Shown here: positions 24,958 through 39,900 of the stretch, in pieces | How the letters are laid out: the number at the start of each line of letters is the position of its first letter | Position numbering within the stretch: position 1 is the first letter of the stretch | NCBI RefSeq assembly: GCF_963678975.1 | Contig: NC_089281.1 | Location: 9,263,277-9,327,276, forward strand | Direction of reading: 5' to 3' | Length of the DNA stretch: 64,000 bases | Origin: Dysidea avara | Taxonomy: Eukaryota > Porifera > Demospongiae > Dictyoceratida > Dysideidae | Position numbers and translations under genes: made by a program | Notes under the pieces: model-generated | Database searches by the model: none | Seen by the model: only the letters and a program-made list of their open reading frames with translations | What the model was told of the DNA's origin: nothing

Positions 24958-27900
24958 ATGGCCTTGACTAATCACCTGTACAAGTTTCTCAGTGAAGAGA
25001 ATGCACCAAAGTGGCAGTCACTGTTACAACCAGCTCTTTCAAAGGTTTAACAAATAGGTTTCTATCAAATTTTCACTTGTCTTTTTTGTGTGTTGGCCTG
25101 TTAGATACAAAAACAAGTACATCCACGGCTGGAGATTGAAACCGAACCTTTGGAATATCTTGAGGAGCTAGTTTATAAACTACTATCCCAAATTTGTGCT
25201 GCTCACCCTCACAATTTGCAGGATGTGGCTGGTAAGAATTGTATGTTTATGTACTAAGTATTAGTGTGTGGTTGACTTTATCTGGCATGCTTTGCTATGA
25301 TTTCAGTTTCAGCCATCCTTGTATTCAGTTTGTTAGTTTGAAGCCAGGTTTAATTGTAGTAGTACTTTACAGTTTATAGTTGGAGCTGGAGGGACCTTAA
25401 TTTCAAGGATGCCGTTTGCAGTATATGTCCTTTGTATATTATATGATGAAAGGGATTTTCCAATCACAATATATGTATCCTATATAGTTTGCTTCTCTTT
25501 GATTTAGAACTGTATTCAGTTTTTTCTTTTGAACTACATGATTTTTTTCCCAAGACTATGTGACTAAGACTTTTCCTGAGCCTATCGATCAGTGGGCATT
25601 GGGAGAAGCACAAAAAGTCATGGAAAAGTATGCTGTGAAAAAGAAAGGGGTGTCAGTATTTCCTGTTGAAAAGATACACCAGTTACTATCTAAGGTAATG
25701 TAGTAAGCCTGCATAACATGCATGCTTGTGTGTATAGTACAGGGGTGTATGTGTGTGGGCCAGGTTGTATTACTACAGGTGTAGTTACTTAATATTACAA
25801 AGTGTTCCTTTTCGATTTGAAGTTGCATAAGGTATACAATTTTTTATATAAGACATCAAGGAGTGGCTAATTTATCAGTTTTCAGAAACAGGTTAACTTG
25901 TAGGTATGGAATTCCAACAGAATCCTTTCTAAATTACCAGCTTGATTACTAACAAGTCTAAGCTTGCATATTGTTGCTGTTTATGGGACTCTTTTTTTGT
26001 CATCCATTTTAGGAAGTTTTCAACTACAAGGTGGATCAGTCTGTTACAAACTACATTATTGCTATCTTGGATTATGTATCAGCAGACATACTCAAGGTGC
26101 ATCTACACACTAGGTATTGAGTTGTTGTCAAGACATATTTGTGTATAGCTTGCTGGCAACTTTGCAAAGAATTCCCGCATGGGAGCAATCTACATTGAGA
26201 CACGTGATCTGAAAGTTTCCATCAATGCTGACAAGGTATTAATTTATGTACAATAGTGTGTTCATTTTGCTGCACATAGGTTTGCATTCAAGGTTATGTT
26301 TATTTGATTACAAATATTAGAAATATTGGCTAAATATGTAAGCAATGGAACCTTTTAATGTGTAGATAAATGTATTTCACTTGTCCAACTGTGGGTTATC
26401 TTTTCTACTATAACTGAGCCAGCCACATGAAGAATCGCATAAGTCCACAACACATTATGCTTGAATAGTGACAGGTATTTTGGAACAGCAATATGTAACT
26501 ACCCAAAAATTTGTTGAAGCAACAATACTTGAATTTCTTGGCAGCTTGAATTTCTTGACAGCTTGAATTTAAATACTTTAATTTACTGTAGCATCAAGGA
26601 TTAATAACATATTAGCACATATAGTCTAAGTTGTAGCAATAACTCCAATACAAATTGTTATTTCTCTGTTCAGGAACTGATTAAACTGCTAGGACCATAC
26701 TTGGCCAAGTCTTCAGACTCGCCTGATCCTGTGGTAAGCTGTGTTATTTGTTGATGTTTCCATAGATGTGTTGTTGGATTTGGACATGCTGTCTAAAGCA
26801 TGTATATCTATATGTGTGGCCAGATAACATCTGTTGTTTTCGTTGTGTACATGCGGTTTGCATGTGTGTGCACATTGTCAAGAAATGGTTCTCTGCCTGA
26901 ATCACTTATATGGACTGAGGGGTGTACGTGTGTGAATACTAGATAATTCCTGCTAAGTCATCATGCTCTATTGTTTCTCCCAACAAGTATGGTTGTTTAA
27001 CACCACAATAATGTTCTGGGGGGTGCAAAACCTCCTATGAATAGGTTTGCCCTTTCTATCAATTAGTTATTGTATATAATTTGAAACCTTTATGGTGTTC
27101 ATCTTTAATTTGAAAGTATTCATGTCACCTCCTCGGTATTTTTTTTCCCTAGGTATATATCCCATTGTAGTTTGTGTCAGTATAGCTCAGAGAAGGTACA
27201 ACACACTTACACTGTATGTGAGCTCATAGGATTTGTACAGAGCAATTAAAAATCAAACCATTGGGGTTCATCACACCATTAAATTATGCATAAAGCTTTT
27301 GATTGGCACCTAGTTCTGTTTGGAGACGTCATCATGTAATGAAGAGCTTGCCGCATGCAGTAGAGGGCAAACAGCAACAATTGAAGAGAATAGCACTGGA
27401 AATTGTATTCAATGTCTCCGTAAATCTCGTAAAGCCAGATTAGACATAAGTTGTAATTGACACAAATTCTTTTTGATAGCACTTAACATGTGTCATACCT
27501 CCTCTGAATAATTAACAAGTTTTGAGCTAGTTGCATATGAATGCTGGCTGTTATTATCAGTGTTCTGAACATTGGTATGTGTGATATGCCTAAATGTAAA
27601 ATAACCGAAACAATGTGTATTTTTTTGGACTTGATAGTACCATTAGCTGCATCCTTGTGTAACCACTCACTTACTATGGCCATTAGCCTGTGTAATTAAA
27701 CTACTCATTTTTCTATCCAACCGTATGGTTTAGTTATGGGATAATTTGGTGTGTTTGTTTGGCTTCTTGTTTATAAGCTGTAAGGAAATTAGCATTATTA
27801 ATTGCAATCTGTAGGTTGTGTAAATGCTATTATTTTGTGTATTGCACATCTGTTTGCTTGTGCACTAGCCTGGATGTTTACTAAGTGCGAATATAGAGCC

Positions 27901-30900
27901 AAACTAATACAGTATCTTATTATATACACATAGTATATTAGTAGTTGATTAGCTGCTGGAAAACGTGTTACGAAAAGTGCAGACCATGTAGCTACACCTG
28001 TATACAATGTGTAGAGTAGTTTGCCATCTTTATAGTATTTTCTCGATTTAATTTTTTTGTAACATACAAATCCAGCACTCTGGTGTTGATAGGTTTTTTT
28101 TTGCGGAGAGTAGAGGTGCACTGATATGATCTTTAGCCGCTACTCCGATAACCAATATAAAAACGTTATCAAGCCGATAAACAAACCCAATCTGATATGG
28201 TACAGTAGCATATAGACCTTTTCTCGAACAATATGCTCTCTAAATTTAGTTATATATAAAGTGACAGCTAGTGTGGGACTTTAAAATAGCAGTTGGCATT
28301 ACATAAACAAAGCATTGATAGAATATTACTACAGTACAAGAGCCCATAAATAGATGTTTATGTAATAGTTGTAACACGGGCGTACATATCAGGCAAAGCC
28401 CGAATACCCCGTGTTACAACTAATACAGTATGTAACACTTATTAGGCTGATAGCCTGTACAGGGCGACCAATCACCCAAGCCAATACAAGTGCAGCCACT
28501 GGATGTATTATATATGCACACCTAAAATTTTCGATTATGGGTCAGCAGCTAATATGTTCTGGTTACGTTCGGTTATGATAAACAGACATATCCTAGAGAT
28601 ATCACGTAGAATTTCTGTTACTTCTCCAGCAACTGTCTGTGACTTTGTGGAGGTACAATGCGAAAATGATACTCCGCCAGTATTCGCTTATTGCTGAGGA
28701 CGAATTTCCAGACTTTTACATTGGTTAAGTTAAGTACGTAGCTAGTAATAAGTATATAGTTAGGTAATAAGTAGTAGTATGGTGTAGTTTTCAGTATGTA
28801 CATGTGTTTCTACTTGTAATCTTCTTGTATTGATTAGAATTACGCAAGTTTAATGTTTTAATCAGTGCTATTGAATCGTTTATGGGAAAACTACGCCTAG
28901 ACAAATAAGTTTGCTTGTAGAGTGATTACTCCGTGTAGAGTGGTAGCTTCATGATGGGGATGTGTCCGTATTCGAAAACGTGCGGAAACGATTGAATGAA
29001 TAAGCTATAGCACTAGTTTTCACCTTTTCCCAGCGTTTTTCAACTTGTAGGATGGCGAGGATAGCAAAACGCTCTCCGTCTGAGTGGTTTTCATAGCGAA
29101 ATCGAAGTCGTGCATCCTAATCACGTGAGTATTAATCGATCCTCACAATCGATTTCAGCATCAACGTCTATATAATCACTGCCCAGTTGTAGACCGGCTA
29201 TATTTCGTATGTAGCCCGGCTAGCTGGGCTACATATGAAATGTAGCCCAGGTGGTTCCTTTGATCTGAGGTGTGAAAGTGTTACATGTATATCTGTGTCT
29301 GCTGCTTGTTACCAATGCAATACCAACAAGTCTGATATAGCTGAAAGCTGATCCGATTATCGGTACATCTCTACTGGATGGGGGGGATTGTTTTTGTCTA
29401 TGGCACACTGAGTTTTTGAACAAAAGTAATGAACTATGGGCCTATGTGCTGAAAAGGGAATTGCACATTGATGTGTAACCTATATATGTACAGTTCAAAG
29501 CATTACATTGTCCCACCTTGGAATATTGAAGCATATCAACTTGAAGGATAGGTGTTGAAACATTGTAGCTAGTCTCTTTTAGGTATTACATGCAGCCCAT
29601 AGATTCTGTGATTTTATATTCCCTTAATTGGTGGTGAATATTGTGGTGCTTCTCTTAAGTCTCAAGAGCAAGTGTCAGCTTTGAACCACCTGTACTTTCC
29701 AGAATTCTTACTGGTTGCTGTGAGAGAGTTCTGAGTGTGCTTGCATGTACATGTCATTGTCTGTGTTCATCATCCAGTATGATAGTATGTATAGTAGGGA
29801 CCACAAAGGTGTAGACGTGGTGCACGAAAAAAACACCCAAAAGCCAGCCTCAATTTTCCCTGACGACGATGAGGCTGATATTATTTTTGCTACCACGTAC
29901 ACTGCTTGAGAGGTCTGCAGATTGAGTGCAATATTGAAGAGTCAACTGACTATTCACTGAACAGTACCATTTATTTCACCACCACCCATGATTTGATTGG
30001 CTGCTCAGTGGTGCAGTATTGGTTAGGTAAGTAAGCCCAAACAAGACCCGAAACGCTTTCAACAAGTTGCTATGGAATTTTAAAAAAAATAATTATTCAA
30101 TGGATTTTCTACTGACTGATTGACTGACTAACTGATGCTTTCAGACAAACAAGTACACAATAAGTTTTTTTTTTTTCAATTAGAGTAGGGACCATAGTAG
30201 AAATGCACAGTAGGGATATAACACTTTTTATTGTTTTACTGTGATTTAATATCGTGCACTACTCCAGCTTGTTTCAGTACTTTTTATCGGTATGCTATTA
30301 TGGTCCCTACTCTAGTTGAAAATTCCAAATTTTTTTTGTGTACTTGTGTCTATGTATTGTCACTGTATAGTGGTACATGCATGTGTGTATGCTTGGCATT
30401 ACATAAAGTGTGCTTATATACATTGACTAAGAATTTTTAAGTGAGTAATAAAATATTTACATACCAATCAAAAGAATGGTCAATTGTGTTCCTGATATTG
30501 AGTGTTAGGAGGTAGTTGTATTATTAGCACACCTCAACTATTATAAATGCCAACTAGCTGACAACATTCCTCCTTTAGAGCTTCATTCGTGTGTCCAATT
30601 GTAGTTGTTGTCACATGATCTAGTGCTGACTGTATATAATAGATAACAACAAGTGAGAGGTACTCTTGGAAATGAACTTTAAGGTCACCAAGGAGCTAAG
30701 GCTTGGGGGGAAAAAAAGAAGAATAAAAATTTGCCATGTAAGTGGCACTTTAATTTTTTTTTAATTATATCACCATAATTTAATGATGTCTAAATGGGCT
30801 GTGAAGCTAGATTATCATTATTGAAACCATGCCTTTAAGTAATACTGTGGTAAAAGCAAATGTGCGAAGAAGCAATGTAACAGAATAACGTGTCTCTTTA

Positions 30901-33900
30901 GAAAGTGGCCACAAATTGCTTTCGTTTCCACACCTTTAATTAGCACATAATCCCAGCACCATAGTATTGATACTAGAGATGTCCCGATCTACCGATGTAG
31001 TTTCGGATCGGTAATGATCTCGACAATTTGAGCAAATTGAAGCCACCAATTCATGATACCAATCTTTCTAATCACCATTTCTTCAAACACACTAGTATCA
31101 TTTCTCTTCTCCATTTACGAAATAAACTAAAGTATAGTGCCATTTCTTTGCCTGGTGCCCATTGAAACTACAAGAAGCCACCACATAAGCACACATAAGT
31201 TAGCTGTTCTAATTACTTAAAGTTGCCCTTGAACTTACCAGAGGTCCTTGGCAGAAAGCAATGAATTGTGCTACACAATATCAAATAGACTAAACTATTA
31301 GAATCTCTGCTACAACAGCTTGCATTAAAGTATTTGTGGGCGCTGTCACTGCTGATTGTCTGGATGGTGTAATTTTGAGGCCATACCACCATTTCTATTG
31401 ACTCCAGTAACAATGCTGTGATCATCATTCAGCTAACAATTGACCAATTAGCTTAGTCTGAGGTTATAAAATGCTACAAGAACTACATGTATAAGATCAG
31501 TCATCATATTACTGATGTCAGATTGGTAGATCGGTAATAAATTTCCCAGATCAGATCAGTATTGGTAAAGCTCAGAAAAGTTGAATCCTAATTGATACTA
31601 ATGCAATTATCGATACCAATAATTCTAATGATGGACATCCATGCAATATGTGTCCCAAAACCCTCTTATAGGTATTCTTTCAACCACTGCCTCACCATGC
31701 GTGGCCTTTGGAGGTGAGAAGCCACCAGTGGCCATGGTACATAATCCATACTTTTCATGCATGTGGCAAAATATCAGTATCATTTCTGGACATCTGTATA
31801 TATGGCATGTGATTGTGTCAAAAGTGACAATGCCACTAGATCCATGATACTTTGGGGGGGGGGGGGGGGGGTTACTATTCAGTGGACTGGACTACTGGAC
31901 TGGAACACCGGTCTGGACTACTGGACTGACATATTTTTGGTTTTTACTCATTCTGAGGTTGGTTTTATTGAGCCTTGCTAGTAAGAACCCTTTGGGTACC
32001 TGCAGCCCACTTCTAAATACTGAAGACAAACAGTGGAATATGCGAAAACTGTCTCTTAATATTTTCGCTACTGTTCATTATGCCACTATACAATACTTAT
32101 TCCTTACCTGGTGTGTAGTAATGCTGCAGGCAGTGCAGGGAACTGAATATGACAGCAATAGTTAACCAGCGATCAACTAGCCAGTAGACAATCTTTCGAG
32201 ATATCCTTGAGGAGCAAGCTAGTCTCGCCGGCATGGCCAGACCTCTCTAGTCAGTGCAGGGGCTTACCAATTAGAGATTTTTCAGCATGGGCGCTTATAA
32301 TCTTTATTTGATAAGCCCCTACACTGAAACAGCAAGACTAGTGAGAGCAAGACTAATGAGACTAGCTTGCTCCTCAAGCTTGCTCTAAGGATATATCTTG
32401 AAGGATATTGTCTACTGGCTAGTTGATTGCTAGTTAACTATTGCTGTCACATTCACTGCTGGAATTCCCTGCACTGCCTGCAGCATTACTACACACCAGG
32501 TAAGGAATAAGTGTTGTATAGTGGCATAATGAACAGTAGCGAAATTATTAAGAGACAGTTTTCACATATTCCACTGTTTGTCTTCAGTGTTTAGAAGTGT
32601 TTAGAAGTGGGCTGCAGGTGCCCAAAGAGTTCTTACTAGCAAGACTCCGTAAATCCAACCATAGAATGTGCAAAAACCAAAAATATGTCAGTCCAGTGTT
32701 CCAGTCCAGTAGTCCAGTCCACTGAATAGTGACACCCATACTTGGGTGCATTTTGCACTATTGGTGGCCACACTATACTGCAATCAGCCCCTTGTAATTC
32801 TATCTCACAACTGCTCACTCCAATGCCTACAAAGCACTCCCGATACCATCAGCAAATCACTGGAAGGGAAATAGAGCTATTAGCAATGTGTAGCGTGCAC
32901 ACTGCATACAGATATGCCTAAGGATGCCTAAGAATTGTATTTGGCACTTGCAGCCATTGGCCTAGATGCACGTAATAGGTAGAGCAGTAAATCAAAAGCA
33001 ACAATAAAAAATTGCAACAAAGCAGATTGTGCTGAAAGGAAGCGAAACTGAAAAGTGTCCACTAGCCAAGGCAAGGTGACATACAATTGCATTGATAACA
33101 ATAACAATTTGTCCCCATTGGCCCACCAATTTTTGGTTTTAGTTTAGAAATCATGATAACACCCATTTGTTGACTTCATACATATTTTATGGTTAAATAG
33201 TTACAATTCTTTGGATTCAGTGTAAGGTGGTACACAGAATTTTTCCTGTATAAGGAAGTATGGAACTCTATTTAAAAATTAACTTAAAAATTATAAGGAC
33301 ATCTATATTAGAACACCAGCTGGCTAAATAGATGTTGTACATAGAAGTATGATGACAAGAAAAAAAATTAAGAACAGGAAAAATGTAACTTCTACCAACG
33401 AGCCATAAATTACTCTTGCATACCACTAAGGTAATTAGTCTTTAATCCAGCATATCATAACCATAGAGAATGAAGAGACCACTATTTTATTATGAAGTAG
33501 TATAGGTCTGTGTTCATCAACTTAGTACTATGTCTTTTTTTTGTTTAGACACTTGTTGTTTCTTTATCGTGCTCATCACCAAATATTGGTTCCCCTAGCT
33601 GATCCACTATGCAGTGATGGAAGAAATTTTACAACAATAGCAAATCAATACCCAGACCTTGTATTATTCAATGCAGGTGCTTATCACCAATATTAAGTGC
33701 CTGCACCAAATAAATGGTCTAGTATGTGGTCCATGTTGTTATGAGAAGCCTTCCAACTTTCTATGTTCAAGTAGGGATGGAATCAAGTTACACAGTTATC
33801 AATGAAACTGTCTTTGGAGTACAAAACTTTAGCAAAAAAATTTTTTTTACATGAAATCACCCGTAAGTACAGTGCAGTATATATCATACCCAATTAAGAC

Positions 33901-36900
33901 TTAATTGCATATTGTACATTTGTTTGTGTATATAGCTAGTGTGTGTAAGTATTTTAGTAAAATTTTTATTGTAGCATCTACCAAGTGTCACTGAAACAAC
34001 CAATAGTCATCTTAGTCTCCGTTATGAAGACATTGTCAGGGACTTCAAGAACAGCGAGACACAATATATAAGACATTTGAACATGATCTTGAAGGTTAGG
34101 TGGTATTGTAGTTACTACTTTATAACAGGGAACTTTGAAATTTAGACACTGTGACTTACATGTGTAAAACTACCCCAAAAAACCTTAAGCCCTCCTTATC
34201 TGCTCCAAATTTTAAGAGGTGCTTCAAATTGGGTAGGCTTTTTTAAGTCAACAATTCCTATTTTGTAGAATGTATTATTTATATTATAAAAGTCAAACAT
34301 CGTACTTATCTTCCATAGGTGTACATGGATCCATTTATGAAGAACTCAGTGCTGTTCACAAAAGATGTATGTTCCATACTTCATAGTGTGTATTGCTAAG
34401 TCTACAAATTTGTCTATATACGTAGTCAGCTGTGTAAATATATACAGTAGTAGCTAAGTTTTTGTGTGTGTATGCATGTGCATACATACAAATATGTTTG
34501 CTTGAGGGTACTGTAATTATGTGGGCATTTGTGCATACATGTTTGTAAGTAAGTTGTGAGTACTGTAAATGTGTGCAAGTAGTGCGTGTACGTGCGTGCA
34601 TGTGTGTGTGTGTGCTTAGTCAGACCACTGGCCTGAAAATGGTCCCAATAAATTAAATCCTTGTACTGGTTCTCTAAAGCTACTTTACTCACTTCATTCA
34701 TCTATCCAGCTATATCATAAAGTACAACAACACTGTATTATGATCACTAGCCTCACCTTTCTTTTGCAATGACTTGGCAGTATTGCAATTGGTTAGGTGC
34801 TTTCAAAAATGCCTGTGATGAGTCACTACAGAACTTTAAGATTTTATTTAACTGAATTTTCTGATGCTTTCAGCCATGCGTATCCTGCCTGTGATAAATG
34901 TTATGGGCTCCATTTCTTCACTGTGTGATGTCTTTAGGCCCAAGTTGTGCCTTTTTGCCTACTACTGTAGCTACAATACATATATGCATCGTGGTCTTTT
35001 TTTACCTTTGTTCTCCTTTGTGCCCTATGTCTTCCTCCACTACCACACAAGTGTTGATTTGTGGGTAGAGTAGCTGTGCTAGCTATCACAAGAATTATAT
35101 TTCGGAATGCTTGAATCACATATCAATATGTTTGGCCTAGTTTCCAGATTTCAGCAAGTTTTTGTAGGATCAACAATAAAACAGGAAGTAACATCACTAT
35201 GACTGCCATATAAGTACTGCCACATGTTCACACCAATCAGCCTTTTTCTTGCTCTCAGATAGCGAAAGTAGGATCGAAGATCATGTCTTCAAGCAATTCA
35301 TCTCATCGCCGACACAAGAAGAAGCATCGCCACTGTTGCCATAACAGACGAAGTCCTTCCAGGGAATCATTACATTTGGTGTCCCTGTTCAAATCCCTAT
35401 TCCATGAAGAACTCGGAAGAATCTCCTCAAAAGTTGCTGTCATGGAAGGGCAGAGCTCTTCCTTTATTCAGACTGGATCCGGTCCAGAGCAGAGCCTCCA
35501 CACCACGCCACCGGTCGTACATAGCGAGGAGCAGAGCCTCCCTACAGCAGCGGCCCAGGCCAAGCAGCAAAGCCTCCTCTACAACATAGACAGAGCTGAC
35601 GGGGCAGAGCCCCAAATAAAAGGTACCCCGACTCTTGAGCGACCTGATGCCACAACATGGGACCGGGGCGAGGATGGAGGCAAAGTCATAGACTATGACA
35701 AATCTACTGGCAGTCAGACGACTCAGACTCGGCTGATAGTGACAAGAAGATCTCTGCTACTACAGCCAAGATCGTCCAGGACGCCTTCTCCTGCCCCCTG
35801 GAGCCCCACAAAAGGAAGAGCATCAAGAGAAAGCAACCCATTCCTCATACTCCCTTCACCAAGGTTCCCAAGCTGGACCCCACCATCCAGTCCAGGATGA
35901 CTCCAGCGGCCAAGACAGCTAACAAGAGTCTAGCTGGAATGCAAGGATACATCCATGATGCAGTCATTCCACTAGTTAACATGCTAGAGTCAGCTCAAGC
36001 GAGTACTCTCAATCCCAAAGATGCAGCAGAGTCTGCCCAGCAAGCTCTGAAACTGATTGGCAATGCGTCAGCCCACTTCTCCACTGAGCAACGCCAAAAA
36101 GCCACAATTTGTCTCCACAGAGAACTGACCTCCCTGGTTGATGATGAGGACACATTCAAGGACGCTGCTCCATTTCTGTTTGGTCCTTACTTTCAACAGA
36201 AAATGAAAGACCACATGGAGGCAATAAGGAACTTAAAACAATTCTCTTCCTCATGTGGACGACAGAAGTCCTTTCAGAAGATCCACCCCATACAGTCCCG
36301 GGGAGGTGAAAACAGCAGGGGCAGGGGTCACGAAAACTCAACAATACACTCGTTGTGACCCCAAAAGTGCCAGAGTGTACACAAAGACAAAGGGTGTCAG
36401 AGGTCACACCACTGAATGTTCTGAAGGGTACACAAAAGGCTTCAGAGAAGCCAATCCAGGCAACTTGCCCAGCCACAGTGAGTTTGTTTATCAAAGCAGT
36501 CTCTCAATCCAGGCCACTCAAGCCTTTTACACTGTACATTCCCTTCATTCTCTTTTGACAAGAGGCTATGTCCAAAGGAGGCCCTACAAGCTTATGCAGC
36601 AAGGACAGAGTCCTTTAGAGGTGAAGGGAAGGACAAGCTTCTCCTCTCATACTGTATGTCAAGCCCCACAGTCCAATATCTTCATATATTCATCTTCAGT
36701 GGCCAGATGGATAGTTACCCTGCTCAAATTAGCTCACTGATGCATTTAAGTCACATTCAGTGAGAAGTACTTCAGCTACTGCAGCAGCATCAGCTGGAAT
36801 TACAGCAAATCAAAATAATGTATGCTGCTGATGGGATATTTGAATCTGTTTTTGAGAGGTTTTATTGCAAACCAGTTAGTGGGACAAACAGTGCTGTCCT

Positions 36901-39900
36901 CATCCTCAACAGATTCTCCACAAACATCACATTGATATGTGATCCGAGCATTCTGAAATGTAATTACCTGAATGGCTCAGATCACAGAGTGATTGCCAGC
37001 TATTCTGGATTACACGAGGAATGTGAGGTGAACATATCAACGTTCCACCCACCCCTTGCCCGTGAATATGTTTAACTTGTCTTGTTTAGGGAGAAGAGCC
37101 TCCCACCCAGTTTGATGTATATAGCGAGCAGAGTTTCCCTATCTCTACATTGCTCCAATCAGCAACAATACATATGTTAGCCGTAAAAAGGCCGATTGGT
37201 GTGAACACGTAGCAGTACTTATATGGCTGTCATAGTGATGTCACTTCCTGTTTTATTGTTAATCCTACAAAACCTTGCTGAAATCTGGAAACTAGGCCAA
37301 ACACGTTAATATGTTCACCTCATATTCCTCGTGTATTCCAGAATAGCTGGCAATCACTCTGTGATTCTGAGCCATTCAAATAATTGTCCATAATTTTCAT
37401 AGTGAGTAGATTGGCTGTAGAGACACTCAAACATAGCTGAAAGTGAAGCAAAAGAACCACTTCATGTTTCAGTAATTGCATGATAGCCAGGGGATGTGGC
37501 CATCATGATAGCCATTACACAGGGGATGTGTCTATATCATAGGTCTGGTGCTCTTCATTCCTTTTATTTTTTTAATGCTGTATCTGAATCATGTTACGAG
37601 AAAAATTATACTTGCTCTGAGCAAGTATAAAAAATTATACAGTACGTTTTAGTAGGGATCACGGAAATAGAAAGTAATGAAGGCTACCCACAGCCACACT
37701 AGCAGACGTTTATTCCCTATTTCAATCATGACTACACCACTGATATGCGGATTGCAGACTGTATATGAATGAAGTAATGATTAGATCTGCATCAGTTATC
37801 TTGTTTTATGGCTTTTATTTCTATACTGTATATGATCTCTACTCAAATGTCTTTATTTGTATATGAAGAGAAACTACCCATCTCTTGGTTTATAACTAGT
37901 AAGGTCTACATAGGACTTCTGGTGGGCACATCATCACCCATAGGATAGTGCATGCATATGCTTTTTTGTAACATGCAATATTTACGTATGCATTTACTAC
38001 TATATATGGAACTGCAGGAAATAGATATAGTGTTTAGTGGAGTTATTGAGATCCACGAGATGACCATGCAGTTGCAGGCAGCACTTGAAGATTGCCTAGA
38101 AATGGCAGAAGAGAATCGTGATGACAATGAAGGAACATACAGTTGTCCCAACATTGGAGTATGCTTTTTGGATCTTGCTGAGGTAATTTTACATGTATTG
38201 AGTAAATGTTATAACGAGGTTAGTCAGGTTACAAGTCACTTTGGTGCCAAGTTATAATTATTTTAAGAGGTCTGAAGGGCCATGCTTATGTACTTCAGAG
38301 GGTTCTGTTTACTGTTTGTACATAAGTATTAGAGGGACAACAATTTTGTTTTTTTTCTCACAAAAAAAATACACATACACATGTAGAGCCAGTACTGAAT
38401 CATCTTCAAATTACACTGTAAATCTCAATTTAGCATAGCTGTGTTCAAACTTCAGTCTTTACAAATTTCTAACCATACAGATACAGTACTGGAATTCTTT
38501 GTACTAATATTGCTGGGTTTTTTTCCAGAATGAAGAGTTTACAATATATAGTGATTATGCAGAAAATTATATGGAAGCTGTGATGATGCTTGATAAGCTA
38601 GTCAGCAAGCCAGGAGCTCCTGAATACTTAGGAGTGAGTGAAAATTACATGTTTGTTTTCTGATATGTTAATTGTGGCAGAGCCTACAGTGTAACTAAGG
38701 GATTGAAGCCTCAGACCAGCTCTTGGTAACGTGTGCTATTTTGGAAGCTTGATTGTTCTAGGAAAGCTTGTGGGACGCTGAGACTTGTCGGTGATGGTGA
38801 AGTTAATTATTGGAGTTTCCCAGGCATATGTTTTATCCGTTAGCACTTTTATGTTAGTTTCAAAGGTGGCCATATATTGTTTGCTTTTGGTGGTGAAGCC
38901 TGAATGAGTAGACAACTTAATTTATTATGAAAAGAATTAAACGAATGTCTATCCAAATGGACATTTATGGAATGCATTTTTGAACTGTGATTGGTAGTCT
39001 ATAATGTGCATATGTAATTGATTGTTACAGACAAATTTATCATTGTTGCTCTACAAATGGAGACTTGTCTTTATCTTTCTCTTCTTTTTGGTGTGTTTAG
39101 CGGATTCAGCTATTGTTTAAGGAATCAGTTCAGTATGACTTGCCCAAGAAATTATTGGAGCCAATTTATCATTGTTTCTTTTATTTTGAAATAATGGAGG
39201 TGGGCTAGTAATGTTTAATTTTTTGAAATTAATTATTTGAATGTTGTTAGGCATTACGAAGAACATCCCCCTGTGAAGAAGACCAGCAAAACTTGGGAAA
39301 TGTAAGTTCAAGTATACACAATTAATGTAATGCACGTATAATTGGTATCTATTTGAAGAGGCAGGCTTTCAGTGGTAATGAATTAGGCAACTCCTTTAAA
39401 TCATTTAAAAGCTGGTTTGTTTCTTGTGCATATGTAGGCATTAAGCAGTATGATCAGCTTAAAGACTGAACTGGAAAAAGAGTGTGCAAGATTTTTACCC
39501 AAGAAAAAGTAACCTCTTGTTTATGACTTCCTGTGTTAAATGCTGTACTATGATTGCAGGGAAGAATTTGCTAATTTACATGGACATCGAGTAAACTACC
39601 GTAATACTGTAAAGAAATTGAGTACTTTGCAAAGTAAAATTGAAGGATGGGAGGTAACAAAGCAGTCCAATATTTAATGTACAGTGTGTACGTGTGTAAT
39701 CTTTCTGTCACTTAGGGGCCAGACCTGTATACAGTTTGTACTGAATTTGTAAAAGGCAAGTATTAATAGTTTAGTGTGGTTATTAAGATGTAAATTTATT
39801 GATACAGAGGGACCATTGTACCAAATGAAGGAAGGAAGTAAAAAAGTAAGTGCCAGCAGTGTTGATTATGGTCAGTATTGTTGTGTGGTATGTATTGTAG

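Larger units (their letters stand above)
26734..33974 (+). other. SOS intron 6 (7.2 kb), repeat-filled
   Basis: Exons on either side join in phase 0 and read [13 protein letters not shown], like the human region between histone fold and DH. The intron carries hAT-like elements (28111-29373, about 30970-31640), a short MITE (30173-30322), a long inverted repeat (31873-32731), hairpins (28373-28426, 29202-29241) and an unexplained exon-like open frame (33549-33676). 26734-28110 and 32732-33548 show nothing I can assign. Confidence 0.75.

Noticed and set aside
33549-33676. Coding SOS exon
   Set aside because: Flanking exons already join in phase 0; including it gives a stop or a frame change.
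34356-34701. Minus-strand His/Thr-rich open frames
   Set aside because: They are translations of a GTGT/CATA-rich low-complexity intron stretch.
35283-36358. Host protein-coding gene nested in SOS
   Set aside because: The gag-like core and the inverted repeats on both sides mark it as a retroelement fossil.
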